NCBI GenBank assembly: GCA_951812925.1
Contig: OX638370.1
Coordinates: 39,931,948-39,995,947, forward strand
DNA: 64,000 nt
Origin: Calliopum simillimum
Lineage: Eukaryota; Arthropoda; Insecta; Diptera; Lauxaniidae
Direction of reading: 5' to 3'
Each line of letters starts with the position of its first letter. The stretch's first letter is position 1. Below, piece by piece: positions 32,110 through 44,445 of the stretch. The notes below the pieces were generated by a model that worked only from the letters and a program-made list of their open reading frames with translations, did not search any database and was not told the origin of the DNA. The translations under genes and the position numbers were made by a program.

Positions 32110-33317
32110 AAAAAATACCTGCTAAAATTAAATTTTTCAAGTCAATAAAACATCTTCTTCCATTGCGAAATGAAAGATGATTGTCAAAAAAATTTGCATC
32201 GGAAAACACTATGAAACGCCAAATCGAAGGTTGCTGAGTTTTTTAAGAATTGATAAAGTCATTAAGTTATACAACAACAAAGAGGAAATGTCAATGATAA
32301 AGACCCAGAAATAATCATAATCATTTCCACTATTTTATGATTTTGTTGATCATTTGATTCCATCAAAATTTACTCCGTATTCCTTCCTAAAATAAAAGAA
32401 AAAGTTTTAGATCAATATGTTAGAGAAGCGCATCGCAATATAACACCTCTTCATCTCAAACAATATTCCAACCAAAAAAAGAAAAGGTTGATAAGGATTT
32501 TTGTGCCAATAAAATAAGCATTGAACAAATAGAGAGGAGAAAAGAAATATAGGAGAAAGTTAGATCTAGGAGTTTAAGCAAGGGGAAATAATGGTAATCG
32601 TTTCAGAGGAGCAGAAATACTGAGGAATAATCCTACACAAAATTCTTACTTGGAAGAATCACTTACACAGTGTAACACGAAAAATCCAAACAAATTTTTG
32701 AATGCCGTTTCTGTAAGTAGCAAAACCCTATCTGGTTTTGTTTGGCTCCTGCTCGAATTTTATAGTACTTTGTAAATTGGATTCAAAACAGCCTTTTTAA
32801 AGTTGCCACGTCTATAAGTCGTAAACCGTAAAGTTGTAGATATGGACTTAAGGAAAAAAAGAGTTCAAAAACTTAACCGAAGAAATTGGGTCTTGAGCCT
32901 CATAATCAGAAAAATGCCGAAATATTATATAATTTTTCGTCATAGCTACAAAACCGTTAATTATTTCGAAGAACAATTATAGGCATGACTAAACTGAACA
33001 ACTCTTTAGAGATTGCCATTAGCATTTAAGTACTCCGTGATACCGTACCTACACATCTACGATTATCTTTTTTCCTTATTTGTGCAATTCTCTACCAAGA
33101 AATATAAAGTGTGTAATAAACGAGAAAAACTTCAAGAATTTATTATTTATTTATTTTTCCCAAAATTAATTAAAGTTATCTATTTATTTATCTAGCTGAT
33201 TGTGTCTCACTTTATTATATATAACTCATTATTTTCTAATCACTTAATTCGTGATTTAAGAACTTATCTAAATATTTACTATGTTTAATTAAAATTATAA
33301 AGTTAATTCCTATTAAA
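32110..33317. other. Intergenic; FB-7-like tip at about 32990-33060
   Basis: ACTCTTTAGAGATTGCCATT and GTGATACCGTACCTACAC resemble the FB-7 left tip at 34313-34375. Otherwise AT-rich with no gene seen. Confidence 0.4.
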
Positions 33318-34214
33318 GTAGGGTAAGGGAGGGAAATATGGACCACCAATCTTTCTCTTTTAAATAAAACTCAAAATACATAAAACAAAACAATTTCATT
33401 CATTAAAGGAAACAATTCAGCTTAATTCTGTTCTGCATATCTTATCAGGATAAAGAAAAAAATTTAAAATACTAGAAATACTCAAAATGAAGATAAGAAA
33501 AAAGTGTAGTGTTATATGAACTGTATAGTCCATATTGCCCCACATACTTATTTATTTAGTACAGATGTTGCATATAAAAATGATACTTCCACATCCGGCG
33601 CATACTTCATGACTCCAAGAACGCCATATTACACATTCAACCCAAACCTCTGCACGGCAATCTTTTAAGTAAGGGGTATTACAGTATATGCATTTTTCGT
33701 CTTCCCTTCCTTAGGGGTTTTCGAATTCCGAATCATCACCATCAGACTCGTCATGAAAACTGCAACTAAGTTGATTCTCCATCTGAAGAAGATGATAAAT
33801 ATATTTGTTTTGAGGCTTTTTTTCTTGGTGCTCCATATTGCCCGCAGCACGTGTTGACGAACTAAATGGTTTTTTATCAAAAACTGTTGTGGTTAATGAA
33901 CTAATTTGTGCTAATAACTTATAAATGGTATTCCCTGACTTCATATAATTAACCATTTATTTAAAAACACGTTGTCTTTAAAGTGAAATAATGAAATTTA
34001 CTCATTAGAAAACAATGATCACCAAACTCTTTTTTAGATAAAACCACTTTACAGAAAAATGCAACTTCATCGAAAGCTAAAATCGAACTGATATAAGCTA
34101 AAGGTATTGGTGTAAAGTTTGAATATGAATAACGGGAGATCCTATGCACGCAATCGAAAATATCCGTGTGGTCCATATTACCCACGTAGTCCATATTTCC
34201 CTCCCTTACCCTAC
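33318..34214 (-). mobile_element. Pogo-like element remnant with 26-bp perfect inverted repeats
   Basis: Ends GTAGGGTAAGGGAGGGAAAT continue to ATGGAC and mirror exactly. Internal echoes of the end (GTCCATATTGCCCC at 33528, GTCCATATTACCCAC at about 34171) are present. The minus strand encodes broken pieces: an acidic run SFHDESDGDDSEFENP (33711-33956), and near 33600-33670 a zinc-finger-like stretch WVECVIWRSWSHEVC, CAGCG, CNICTK. The latter resembles the C-terminal finger of insect pogo/DDE_1 transposases. The catalytic domain is missing. Confidence 0.68.
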
Positions 34215-34294
34215 TATAAAAGACAAAGTCATACGTATATTGACTTTCCTTTATTTTTTATAAAATTGAAAATCGAAATTAAATTTAACGAAAA

Positions 34295-35227
34295 TACCCA
34301 CGACCAAACTCAACCACTCTTCAGAGCATGCCAATTGCATTTGAGTTCTCCTTGATACCGTTTTCTAGATGCATAAAGTGTGCCATACAGGTGTGACGAA
34401 TTTTGATGTTTTTTGGTTGGGAATTTCGAGCTATTTTTGAGTTTTTCAACAGTAATTTCGCGCTGTCTGGGAAATTTTAAATTTTCCCGGAAAACTACCA
34501 ATTTTCCCGGAAAACCCCTTCTAACTTTTTTTTTCAGCCAGACGAATCCACTGGAAGAGTAAGTATTGAAATCTTTTGAAGCAGAAATTTCGAGCTAGCT
34601 TCAAGCTGACCTTGAATATATAATTTTCGGACATAATACCCATTTACGAAATGGGCATTATGTTCGTGGGGATTATGTAATGGCAACGCCATAAAAACAG
34701 GTTTTTTGGGATTTTCCGGGAAAGTTTGAGGTTTTCCGGAAAACACTTTTAATTTTTGATAAGCTCGAATCTAACTCGAAATTCGTGTGTCAAATGATAT
34801 GATCGCTAAATATTCTCATGGGTTCGTCTGGCTGAAAAAATAAAGCAAGCCCTTTAAAAATTTTTTGGGATTTTTCGGGGAAATTAAAGGTTTTTCGGAA
34901 AACACTTCATTCGAGGTCAGCTCGAAACTAGCTCGAAATTTCTGCGTTAAAAGACTTCATTGCTTACTCTTCCCGCGGATTCGTCTGGCTGAAAAAAAAA
35001 ACTTAGCTATGCAAAACAATTTTTTCGCTTTTCAGGAAAATGGAAAATTTCCCAGACAGCTCAAAATTACTGTCAAAAAGCTCGAAAATAGCTCTAAATT
35101 CCCAACCAAAAAACATCGAAACTGGTCACACCTGTGTGGCTCACTTTATGCACCTAGAAAACGGTATCAAGGAGAACTCAAATGTAATTGGCATGCTCTG
35201 AAGAGTGGTTGAGTTTGGTCGTGGGTA
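34295..35227. mobile_element. Foldback element FB-7 (arms about 320 bp)
   Basis: Tips TACCCACGACCAAACTCAAC / GTTGAGTTTGGTCGTGGGTA. Arms mirror through TTGATACCGTTTTCTAGATG, TTTTTTGGTTGGGAATTTCG, TCAGCCAGACGAATCCAC and AGAAATTTCGAGCTAGCTTC. Internal direct repeats of TTTTCCCGGAAAACC-type sequence are present. Non-coding. Confidence 0.85.
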
Positions 35228-35756
35228 CAATTTCCTTTTAATTGTTTGGCAAAATACGGAACGGCTTGGACCAAAAAAGGTATAATTTTTCGGTAGTTTT
35301 GTGAATTTGAAGCCCAAGACCCAATTTTTCAAGGTCAGTTATATGAGCACTTTCTTTTCCTGAGCCTATACCTAAACCTTCGTTGAAGATTGGAAAACAA
35401 AATCTCGAATAGTTTGCGAGATATAACTGTGGCAACTTTGAAAAAGAAAGTTTGAACCCAAATGTTTGCAGTGTTATAAGATCCGACCTGAAGCTAAACG
35501 AAACGGTATCTGGGTTTTCCTAGTAACATGAAGTACTTTCAGAAACATCACTAACAAAATTGTTTGGATTTGATGACCTCAAAAATGCTGCACAGTGTTA
35601 TCACACATAATATACAAATCCTCAAAAACATAATTTCAAAAGAAATAAATTAAGTTTTTCAGTTAGTTTGAGTGTCTCAGAGGCATTTACACTGGAACTT
35701 AAGTGAATCTTTGCCATCTAATAGTTAAAAAAAAAGCAGCTTAGTCTGCTCGTAGA
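35228..35756. other. Intergenic, no gene seen
   Basis: AT-rich, nothing recognised. Confidence 0.4.
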
Positions 35757-36047
35757 CTACGTCATCTGCACCAAGTAATAGAAAGCAGTAGCGATGGGAA
35801 AAATAGAGACACCTTCATCCTCAACATACATGTGACCTTTCTTAGATAGTAAAGCAGCTCTAAAATCTTGAATGGTGTTTTCAATTTCGAACGGGAGTAT
35901 GTTGAACCAAGCCCTTTCCAGGACGTATAAATAATGTAACTCTAAGCAAGAGTGAACAATTGCTTCGGAAACAAGTCGATTCGGGAATAATAGCCGAATC
36001 AACTACTGAAGAACCCAAGAAGGCGTGCGGCAAGCGAAAATGCTACC
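35757..36047 (-). CDS. Exon-like ORF of unknown function (low confidence)
   Basis: After an acceptor-like GGGTTCTTCAG at about 36048, a minus-strand frame stays open for about 80 codons to TAG 35757. It contains AIVHSCLELHYLYVLERAWF and KKGHMYVEDEGVSIFPIATA. Composition is protein-like, with acidic and aromatic residues spread evenly. It lies about 370 bp downstream of the gene D stop, on the same strand. I recognise no domain. It may be an old gene remnant or a piece of another transposon. Confidence 0.25.
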
Positions 36048-36420
36048 CGCGTTAAGTTGGGAGATATAAAATCTCAGCTGAAAGATCAATATTATTAATT
36101 GTCTTTACTATAAACGCATTTCTTTGTCGTTTTACATGCTTCATTTTCAAGATTAATCAAAACTACAAATTTATTACCAAAACTACATATGAATACTGTT
36201 GTGTATTGTTTTATTTCCATACTAAAAATTCCTTAATATATACATACATTAATTTACAAATAATTTATAAAGGAATCACAAAAATGGGAATAATTAGATA
36301 TAAATTTGCTAACTAATAATAATATGGGCAAGAAGAATTTCGAAACACTTCGCTAAGTATTTAAGATCTAACCACTTAACATTATAATGATGAAGCTTGT
36401 AATGTATACTATGTATGTAC

Positions 36421-37129
36421 CTAAAGTATTGGATAACTGCATTCACTAGCGATACCACAAAAACTATCCGCATTTCGCAGCAATTTCATAAAACCATTTT
36501 CACCCCAATTTTCCGAATACGAGTTCTTAATAATCCAATAGTCTTTACCACCTTCGGTGCCATAGCCAACAACAACAACTGAATGATTAACATCTTCCTG
36601 ATTACATTCATCATCGTCATATATACCGCCCATGTATTGTTCAAATGAAATTGGCGCTGCATTCATTGAGCATGCTAGCGGTCCCAAAGTAGCGATAACT
36701 TCCTTCATTTTCTCCTCATCACCTGGCTTAATTCGACCATAATCACGTATCTGTACACCTTTGCCAGTTTCATTCCGATGACACTGGCCATCTTCCATTT
36801 GTGTATAGGGATATTTGCTTGCCAGTGAAACACCATGATCACGTATATATTCAAAGGCATACTCTTGGAAACCGCCATCACATCCCATGCTGCCATAATC
36901 TTCAGCACAATCGACTAAATTTTGTTCAGACAAAGGTACCAAAATGCCAGTGCGTCGAAAGAGATGTCCCTCCAATGCACCAATCGTAGCAAATGACCAA
37001 CAGGCACCGCAATCAAGGCCCTGAAACCGTGCTGGTGTAACACCGCCCAATACACGCCAATCGTATGAATCGGGTAGATTGGTATTCAATTTGCTCGTTA
37101 CATAGTTTGTATGACGTGATGCAATATCT
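36421..37129 (-). CDS. Gene D exon 2: mature C1A protease domain
   Basis: Open from the acceptor at 37129 to TAA/TAG at 36421. The codon at 37089 is TTG and not a start; 13 in-frame codons (DIASRHTNYVTSK) precede it back to the splice site. Confidence 0.88.
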
Positions 37130-40100
37130 CTGTAAAAATATTAAATTTAAGTTTTAGAAATATGTGCATATAAAATAATAAATATCTGATTATATGAAAT
37201 TAATTAAATAAGTAATTTACTGGTCGGCAGAAATCGGACCAACTAAAATATTTCTGTGAATGACAAACTTAATACAGACGGCTTAAGGACAAAAGAGATG
37301 TATAAAATGTTATGGGATACCTGTAGAAATCTGCTCATATTACATAGTGATTAGGTAACTAATCATTTGATTGACAAATTGACTAAGTATGTAATTGTGT
37401 AATTGAGTAACAGGTATAACATCTCTTCAATTTTTTGTCAAATTTTTAAGATGGCATACTTCCAATTAACTGACAAAATAACAAATTACCAATTGATTGA
37501 CAAAATGATTAAGGAATTAAATGACATGCTGACAAAATCATGAATTATTTTGTTGACTAATTGTCAAATTGACAAAATAATTGACTTATTGAATCATTAA
37601 CGGAATAATTAATTGTCTAATTGATGGCGTGAATTATGGATTCAATGGCTAACAAATTGATTTATTGCTTAAGAAACTTATGTAACGATAGGTAGGGTAG
37701 ATAATCAACTAATTATTTGATTTGTTACAAATTCATTGACCAATTAAATTGATTAAATAACTACAGTACCTGGAGGCCGATCATTGCTCGGTCAACAATC
37801 TGATCTTATTTTTTTAGTCGATGTTTTTATTCATAGCTATTTTTGTGTTGAAATTTGTATCTTTTCACCTCTAATGTTCATGCTTTCAAAATGATAAATT
37901 ATCTGATGAGAATAATAATAAGAAAAAACTCGGAAAGTATCAAATGGTATAGGAAACAATAGAAAAATGTCAAAAACTCAAAATTATTTTTTTCGTGAAA
38001 TAGAATGCTTTAAAATAAATACATAAGTGGGATATGCACCCAAAATATTTCGTCTTTTGTATGAGGGCTGAAAAATACTATCTTCAAAGGATTATAACTC
38101 GGAAAATAAGAGTGCTATTGGAAAAATCCGAAAGAATATTTTGATAAGGAAGAGTGTGGCTATTCGATGCCATTAGTAAAAAAGAATTGCACCCTTTCTT
38201 GTAGCTACGCTGTAAGACTGAACGCAGCGTTTTCTTTAACTTCAAGCAATTATATTTCAAAATCCTGGATGCATAATGACAGTTCTGCAGATGAAGACAG
38301 ATTCAGCGTCCAAAAGTATATAAGACTGCATATGAGAAATAAAAAGTTCATTCCATTTTTTTATTTTAATTTTGGTAAAAAAGGGACGTGGAAATTCTAA
38401 TACTTTTCGTTATGCTTTACATACTTATGATCCAGATACGCATACTAAATTTCATCAAAATATATTATACCTATTGCGAGAAATAGCATTTAATGTGTTT
38501 TCCTTACAGGGTGGCTGATTCGAACTGTTACCAACTTCAGATAGACTTATCTGACTTATCTCTGTTTTACTTCCATCAAAATATGTTGCACCATTTGGGA
38601 GAAATAACATTTAACGTGTTTAACTTGTATGGGAGGTTCCACGCGCACCTGCGATATTTAGCCCACTTTCAGATCGTAGGTGCCTAATAGCAAGTAGACT
38701 CCCTACAGTTAAATTCAGAAAGATTGCTTCAGTAGTTTCCTTTTTATAGCATATTATATTTTTCTGGGCGGAGCCACGCCCTTCAACGAATTTTCCAATG
38801 TCTGCACACGTAACATCCCCTCAATTTTCATTAAAATTGTTAGATTCGTTTTCGAGTAATATTGAATCAAAATTTTCAAGGGTTAAAAAGTAGGCACTTC
38901 TTCGATCCCGCCCACTTTTTTTTACAAGGTACATATAATTAAGCACTACTCGCCAACTAAATTTCATCCAAATAAATTGTATGGTTTACGGGTTATGACC
39001 AAATCAAATTTTAAAACTAAGGGTGGTGCCACGCCCCCTCATGGATATCTACAGATTAAAAGCCTATCTCATTTTTCATTTCATGTTAATATCTATCGTT
39101 ATTCCAAGTTTCAATAAAATCGCTGAAGCCGTTTTAGTGAAAAATATTTGGCCCAGATATTTATATAAAGAAACACACAAATACACAATTTTATCTCGGA
39201 TAACAAGACAAGATATGTATTTGACGAATTTACTAACCGATTAACCCTTTCATGACCAACGGAACACATATGGGCTAATCCTGCGTTTCGAACGTTACAT
39301 TTGTACGCATTTTTTTAAATCCTGAAGGCGCTCTGAATGTTAAACTCTTAATTTACCTGCAGCGGTATGTTACCCTTTGAGAGTACTTTCAGAAGGCATT
39401 CAGAAATATTTCCTAGCTTGTATCAGTTAGAATATAATCGTGCATAAAGTGCTGTTCGCACGTTACAAAAAACAGAAGTCGTTGTGGAGATCAATGTACA
39501 TTTTCAAAATTTTTTGCGAATTTTCCAGTATAAATGAAAAAAGCAAAATCCTCCAAAGAAAGAAGAATATTTGAGCATATCAAAACTGCTTTTGAGGGAA
39601 TCAAATAGTCCTTCGTTCGTACAAAAATGTAACTTTTGTGTGTTGCGCACGTTACGTTGCGAACGTTACAATTTTTATTTTATATATATACATGGGCTAT
39701 CGAAAATTGATGCAGCCCCTTTCCAACTAACTTAAACACATTATATTTGCTTGATTTATTTGTGGAAAAGGTTGTAAAGAAGTGCAGTGCATACAAAAGT
39801 AAAATTTTTTCTTGGCACCGCATCCCACGGTAAAAATACGCTGTTGCAGCTTAACCACTGCATCGATTTTTATGAAATTTGGAATGCAACGTTATTAAAA
39901 ACTTTTTGTTACATAGCTGCCGGTGCGATGCCCCTAAAGGCGAAATGCATTTCCGCGGCTATATCGGTGGACCAATTTTTAGGAAACTCGGAATGGATAT
40001 TGAACCCTCAGAAAGCATATAGAAAACCTTTAATAATTTAGTGGGCAATACCACTCACCTAGTGGCGAAATGCGCTTTTACGGAATCTTTATAATTTTTC

Positions 40101-43009
40101 TCTTGGTTGACCTTTTTTCGGATATGCCCATATGTGTCATTTGAATTTTTAATGTCAGATCCACATTTTCTTTGCTATTGGAGCCAGACAGGTCTTCGTC
40201 GATAGAGAATAGATATCTGGTATCAGAGAAATTAAGTTTTATATCCTCAGGACCTCACAGGGTGATCCCAAATCCAAAAAATTGTGTTTTTTTTTTAATT
40301 AATTTTCAGTAGATTTGATCTCGAATACTGTTACATAAACGATATGAAGCGTCTAAGTAGCAAGTGTAAAAGACTTTCAGCTTCTTAGAAATGTCTAGGA
40401 ATTTTCAATTCACCGACTTATTTTCCTACAGGGAGCTTAGATAAAATGGGACACCCGTGTCCTGTTGGTCGTTAAAGGTAACAAATTATTTATTTAATTT
40501 TTTGTTTTTGCTTTTTTTTACCATAAAATACTGACAAAAATAATTTTTCCGATATAAATTAAAGAAAAAAACTATATAGAATTTATCCATGGTGAATTTG
40601 GAACCAAATTTTGTTGTTTTGTGAAACAAAAATAGTCCAGACAAACTAGGTAAACATATCTGAACATGACCCGATTTTGATCGGACATGGCTCATTTTGT
40701 ACGTAATTAAATTTTAATACAAACCAAAACATTGGATTTATGCGTTTGCCCTTCTTTCCTTTAAGTCCCCCATGAAGCCCTCATAAAATCCATAAAACTG
40801 TTTTAAAATTTGTACTAAAAATGGAAAATAATGCTACCGAGGTGATTTTCGCGGTAATTGAATCTGAATATAATGTTGGAAAACTGAAAAATTCAAAATG
40901 GCGACGGAAAATTGTGCATACCCCCACCGCCACCCAAACAAAATATTACCTTTATTTTTACCTTTCACGAGCAATGGGACATACGATGGGCCTAACAAAA
41001 GTTCGCTTTGTAGAATTGAAAAAACTGGATTAAAGATTTTTTAAATTTATAGCTTTATCCTTCATCTATTTGAATATTTTCAACGTAATCGCCATATATT
41101 TTGATACATTTTTGAAGTCGATAAATCCATCTTGAAAAACAGTCTGCTAAATCGGCTTTTTGCAGTTTTACAATTTCATCATTATTCTCATTTATTATCT
41201 CCTCATTGCTGTTAAAGACTCTCCCCCTCAATTTTTTTCTTATTTTTGGAAACAACCAAAAGTCACAAGGCGCTGGACTTGGAAAACAAGGTGCTGGACA
41301 AATTTCTTCGATGCCTGAAAGCGCAATTAAATCGGTCGTTTTTTCAGCAGTGTGCGCTGGCGCATTATCGTGATGTAGAAAGTAGCGGCGTAGCTCCTTT
41401 TTTTGTCGTTTTCCCAATAAATTTTCGAAAACTTCTGGTAAACAGGTTTCATTATACCATTTAGCAGTAACCGTCTGACCTTTTTCCAAAGGAATATCAG
41501 CTACAACTTTCTCTCTGGTGAAGTAAACTGACATCATTACTTTTGTTGCTGACTTTTTCTTGCTTTACTTTAACAGGTGGATTTGCACCTTCTGGGTTCC
41601 GTACCATGGATTGTTGTTTGGTTTCAGGGTCGTACTTCTAAAACCAAGCTTCATCATTTGTTACTATTTTCTTGAAAGTGTTAGACTCTCCGTTTTTGTA
41701 TTTTTTAAGAAAATACTTAGCAAAACGCACACGTGCCTCTTTTTGAGCATCATTTAAAATTCTTAGAACCCATCGTGCAGATTTCTTCGTTTATCCAAGA
41801 TCATTTTTTAATATTCGCGATACAGCCATGGCATTCAAGCCCAGTTTGTCAGCAATGATTTTCTGGGTCAATCTTGGATCTTCGTCAATTTTAGACTTCA
41901 CCACACTTGCATAATTAGTCGAAGATTTTGGGCGGCCTTCTCAAGGTTCGTCCTCCACAGAAAAATGACCTGTGTGGAATCTTCGGAACCACTTTGAAGT
42001 AGTCACGAGAGATGGCGCATTAACTTCAAATGCTATTTGGCATTCACTAAATGTTTCCACAGGCTTGAGCTTACGTCGAAATCCAAAAAGAAAAGCAAAC
42101 CGAATCTCTTGTTGCGTTGGCACTGAAATATCTGCTGACATTGTTTCACGATTTTTACGTTTTATTTTCTCCATTTTGACCGATCTTTCTAAAAACTAAA
42201 ATGATATATCGTAAGACTATAACAAATAGTACGCAATTTTTTGATTTACTAAAAATTTATAACATGACACCTACTAAGCGAACTTTTGTTAGGCCCTACG
42301 TATGTGTCCCATCATTTTTTTCACACTTGGCATTGAAAAAATTAAGTTTTGAAATGTTATATTGCTTAGCAAGAATCTGCAAAAAAAATTACAAATTTTC
42401 CAGCGGTTCAGGAGCGGTCGGGAAAGGGTTAAATGAACAGTTGTCTATTTCACTAACTAATTTAATGTTTGACCAATGTTTTTTGCTATTTATATAATTC
42501 TTTGGATAGTTATGATATATATTTGTTAATTACACGTAGTTAACTGATCAAATAATTGTCAAATTAATAAAAAAATTAACTTATCCTGGTTTAGCACAAC
42601 ACATTAAAAAAAATATTTACACTTAAACATAAAAATAAAATATACAAATGTAAAGTTTATAATCCAATAGAAATACTTACTCTCCCTTATATGTTATCTT
42701 AGATCCAGTCATTCTAGCCACCTCAGCACGTGTCATATCGGCCAATGGATTAACAGTCATAAGAAATGAACCCTGTCCGGCATTTGCATATTTATTGCCC
42801 AAATCGATGACAGCTTTTTTTCCTATAAATATTGATTCACGAAATTGTCGCTCCTTTTCATCTGGATAGGATTTGCCTGTTTGCGCTAAAAAATCATCAA
42901 AATTTTGCACATCACAAAGTTTCCGAAATTCTTGTAGAGCCGTCGCAAATGTTGGCATAGCAATAAGCAGCAAAAAAATACTAAGTCGTTTTAGTAAAAA
43001 TTTGCACAT
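36421..43009 (-). CDS. Gene D: cathepsin L-like cysteine protease, catalytic residues intact
   Basis: Join of exon 1 (42681-43009) and exon 2 (36421-37129). Donor GTAAGT; acceptor TATTTTTACAG; phase-2 junction rebuilding a Glu codon (GA|A); intron 5,551 nt; 345 aa. Residues 1-24 are a signal peptide. About 30-105 are an I29 propeptide (EKERQFRESIF, then NPLADMTRAE). The mature domain begins near NLPDSYDWR. It has oxyanion Gln146 and Cys153 in CGACWSF, the GCDGG motif, His292 in VNHSVVVVGYG and Asn312 in IIKNSYSENWGENGF. The Trp after the catalytic Asn is Tyr. As a C1A endopeptidase it is expected to be secreted or lysosomal. An AATAAA lies at 36215-36210. It differs strongly from genes B and C in exon layout (the propeptide is mostly in exon 1), so it is an older paralogue. 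Confidence 0.9.
37370..37770. repeat. Degenerate TTGACAAA/TTGATTGA-rich repeat in gene D intron
   Basis: Short motifs AATTGACAAAATAA, GATTGACAAA and TTAATTGTCTAATTGA recur with irregular spacing of about 10-25 bp. It is simple-sequence-like and non-coding. Confidence 0.5.
38600..39050 (+). repeat. Diverged array A/B-like repeats in gene D intron
   Basis: TGTATGGGAGGTTCCACGCG (38627), GGGCGGAGCCACGCCCTTCA (38765) and GGTGGTGCCACGCCCCCTC (39022) occur at 130-260 bp intervals. Between them are TTTCATCCAAATAAATTG-type lines. This is a relic of the same repeat style. Confidence 0.5.
39245..40478. mobile_element. Possible piggyBac-like element without coding region
   Basis: The left end CCCTTTCATGACCAACGGAA follows TTAA (39241-39244). 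The right end, read in reverse, is CCTTTAACGACCAACAGGAC and is next to GTTA. CCY-rich ends with a TTAA target fit piggyBac-type elements, but the inverted repeats are imperfect and no transposase piece was seen. Internally, GTTCGCACGTTAC / GCACGTTACGTTGCGAACGT motifs repeat near 39270-39680. Confidence 0.4.
40976..42310 (-). mobile_element. Mariner element, dead copy, in gene D intron
   Basis: Inverted ends GGGACATACGATGGGCCTAA and GGGACACATACGTAGGGCCT share GGGCCTAACAAAAGTTCGCT. About 1,335 bp, oriented minus. The transposase is present nearly end to end but broken. Confidence 0.82.
41055..42174 (-). pseudogene. Mariner transposase pseudogene
   Basis: The N-terminal frame (42174-41941) reads FRRKLKPVETFSECQIAFEV and TSKWFRRFHTGHFSVEDEP, then a stop. 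The middle region (about 41560-41940) is in pieces, including VTNDEAWF with the first catalytic Asp, followed by an in-frame stop. The C-terminal frame (41055-41537) has FLHHDNAPAHTAEKTTD (second Asp) and FPSPAPCDFWLFPKIRKKL (third Asp, DD34D). At least two stops and a frameshift mean no active enzyme. Confidence 0.85.
42681..43009 (-). CDS. Gene D exon 1: signal peptide and I29 propeptide
   Basis: From ATG 43009 (MCKFLLKRLSIFLLLIAMP) to GGA GA|GTAAGT. An upstream in-frame ATG at 43096 would add 29 residues ahead of an already complete signal peptide, so the downstream ATG is preferred. Confidence 0.82.
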
Positions 43010-43099
43010 TGTTACTAAAAATGAAAACAGGTAAAAAAATAAAGAAATAATTTTAAAAAAAACTGTAAATACAATGGGTAAATATTGTAGGAGCAAATA

Positions 43100-43465
43100 A
43101 TGAAATTTTTTTTCGTTTTCTCCATTCTATCATTTGTATCCGTATTAATTTAACCACAATTATCTGCCAGATCGTTAAATTCTTCTAAAATGATTAATCC
43201 TAAGTGTTAAAAACCCACTCAAATGATTTGTTACTTTTTTAATAGGGCATGCTTTTATGGAATATGGTATTAAGCCATTACAACACTTCTCGCATTTTTG
43301 ACGGTGCTAGAGTTTTAAGGTTTTTGCCTTAGATATAAAGTTGCTGTTATGGATTGAAAAGTATTTGCAAGCAGAGTTAAGGAATAGTTTAAAGATCATA
43401 CACAGTTGTCTTGAATAGTCGATAGGTGTGATGAAAGTGCGGGAAAAATCGGCATTCGTCAATAG
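43100..43465. other. 5' flank of gene D
   Basis: No TATA box with a well-placed initiator was found as in genes A-C. AT-rich, with nothing else recognised. Confidence 0.4.
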
Positions 43466-43992
43466 TCGATGTATAGCATTTTGAAACTTTTGCTAACATG
43501 AGAGGTGCCACGCTCTCTTGTCCGATTTCATCTAGTTTCTGTTGAGAGCTTGCATTTATAGTTCTTAGTGTCTGAGTAAAATTTATATCTCAAAAAACGC
43601 TTTCAGTATAACGTTTTGAAGCTTTTGCTTATACGGGAGGTGCCACGCCCTCTTGTCCGATTTCATTCAGTTTTTTTTTTCAGAGCTAGCGTTTACAATT
43701 CGTAGTATTTATGTGTGTTTCGCTTTCATTGTCGTGAAAGAAGTTGCATTTTGAATCTATTTTTTGTATGGGCGGAAGGCGTGTCCGTTGACCGATTTCA
43801 CTCATTTTTAATCCCATGAGCTTACTTTGACGACGGAGGCAGTGTACCAAATTTCATTGAATTATCCAGCCATATAGACTCAGGAGGTGACGCTGATCAA
43901 GAATATATATACTTTTCTATATCTGCCACGCCTCCTTCTCTGCGTTACAAACGGAAGGGCAAAGTAAATGTACCCTGGATGTAGGGTATAAT
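43466..43992 (+). repeat. Array A, forward (two units) plus terminal module
   Basis: GAGAGGTGCCACGCTCTCTT (43500) and GGGAGGTGCCACGCCCTCTT (43636). Then GGGCGGAAGGCGTGTCCGTT and the module with CAGGAGGTGACGCTGATCAA, CCACGCCTCCTTCTCTGCGT and CCCTGGATGTAGGGTATA. It mirrors 44440-45240 around a centre of about 450 bp. Confidence 0.78.
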
Positions 43993-44309
43993 AATATCAA
44001 ATATAACATATTTTTGAACTTCCACCCCACTGTATGTCAGTAAAACTACATTTGGATAAAACTATTCGTCCCTTGGATAATGAAATCAACGAAGAAAAAT
44101 TTTTCTATTAAATCGTAAACCATAATATCCTGTTTATATAGGTAGTTTTGCCCCCTTTTTCAAAAAACTGGACTATAATGACCATAAAATGCGTTAAAAA
44201 TCCAATTTAAGGAATAAATTAAATCGACATCTGATGGAATTTTTTTTTTTAACACTTAAGCAATATTTTCTCTGTGATACATTTGTACCAAGCCAACGAT
44301 CATAAAATT

Positions 44310-44445
44310 GGAGCACTTTTTTATTTTTAGATGCTTTAAAAGTATAAGTAATATCACCGGTTTCCTAATAACTTCTACGGCGGGTTTATAGAAAACAAGA
44401 CCTTAAGCAACAAAACAGATAGCATATTCGTGATTAGGAGTTCAA
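44310..44445 (+). repeat. Dispersed repeat shared with 15360-15505
   Basis: Same ordered blocks as the other copy. Located between two facing array A modules. Confidence 0.5.

Noticed and set aside
36421..37089. Exon 2 of gene D as a free-standing 222-residue protein starting at 37089
   Set aside because: The codon there is TTG. An acceptor at 37130 and in-frame codons join it to exon 1, which supplies the propeptide.
42677..43096. Upstream ATG at 43096 as the gene D start
   Set aside because: It would place a second hydrophobic stretch ahead of a complete signal peptide. The ATG at 43009 gives a normal precursor.
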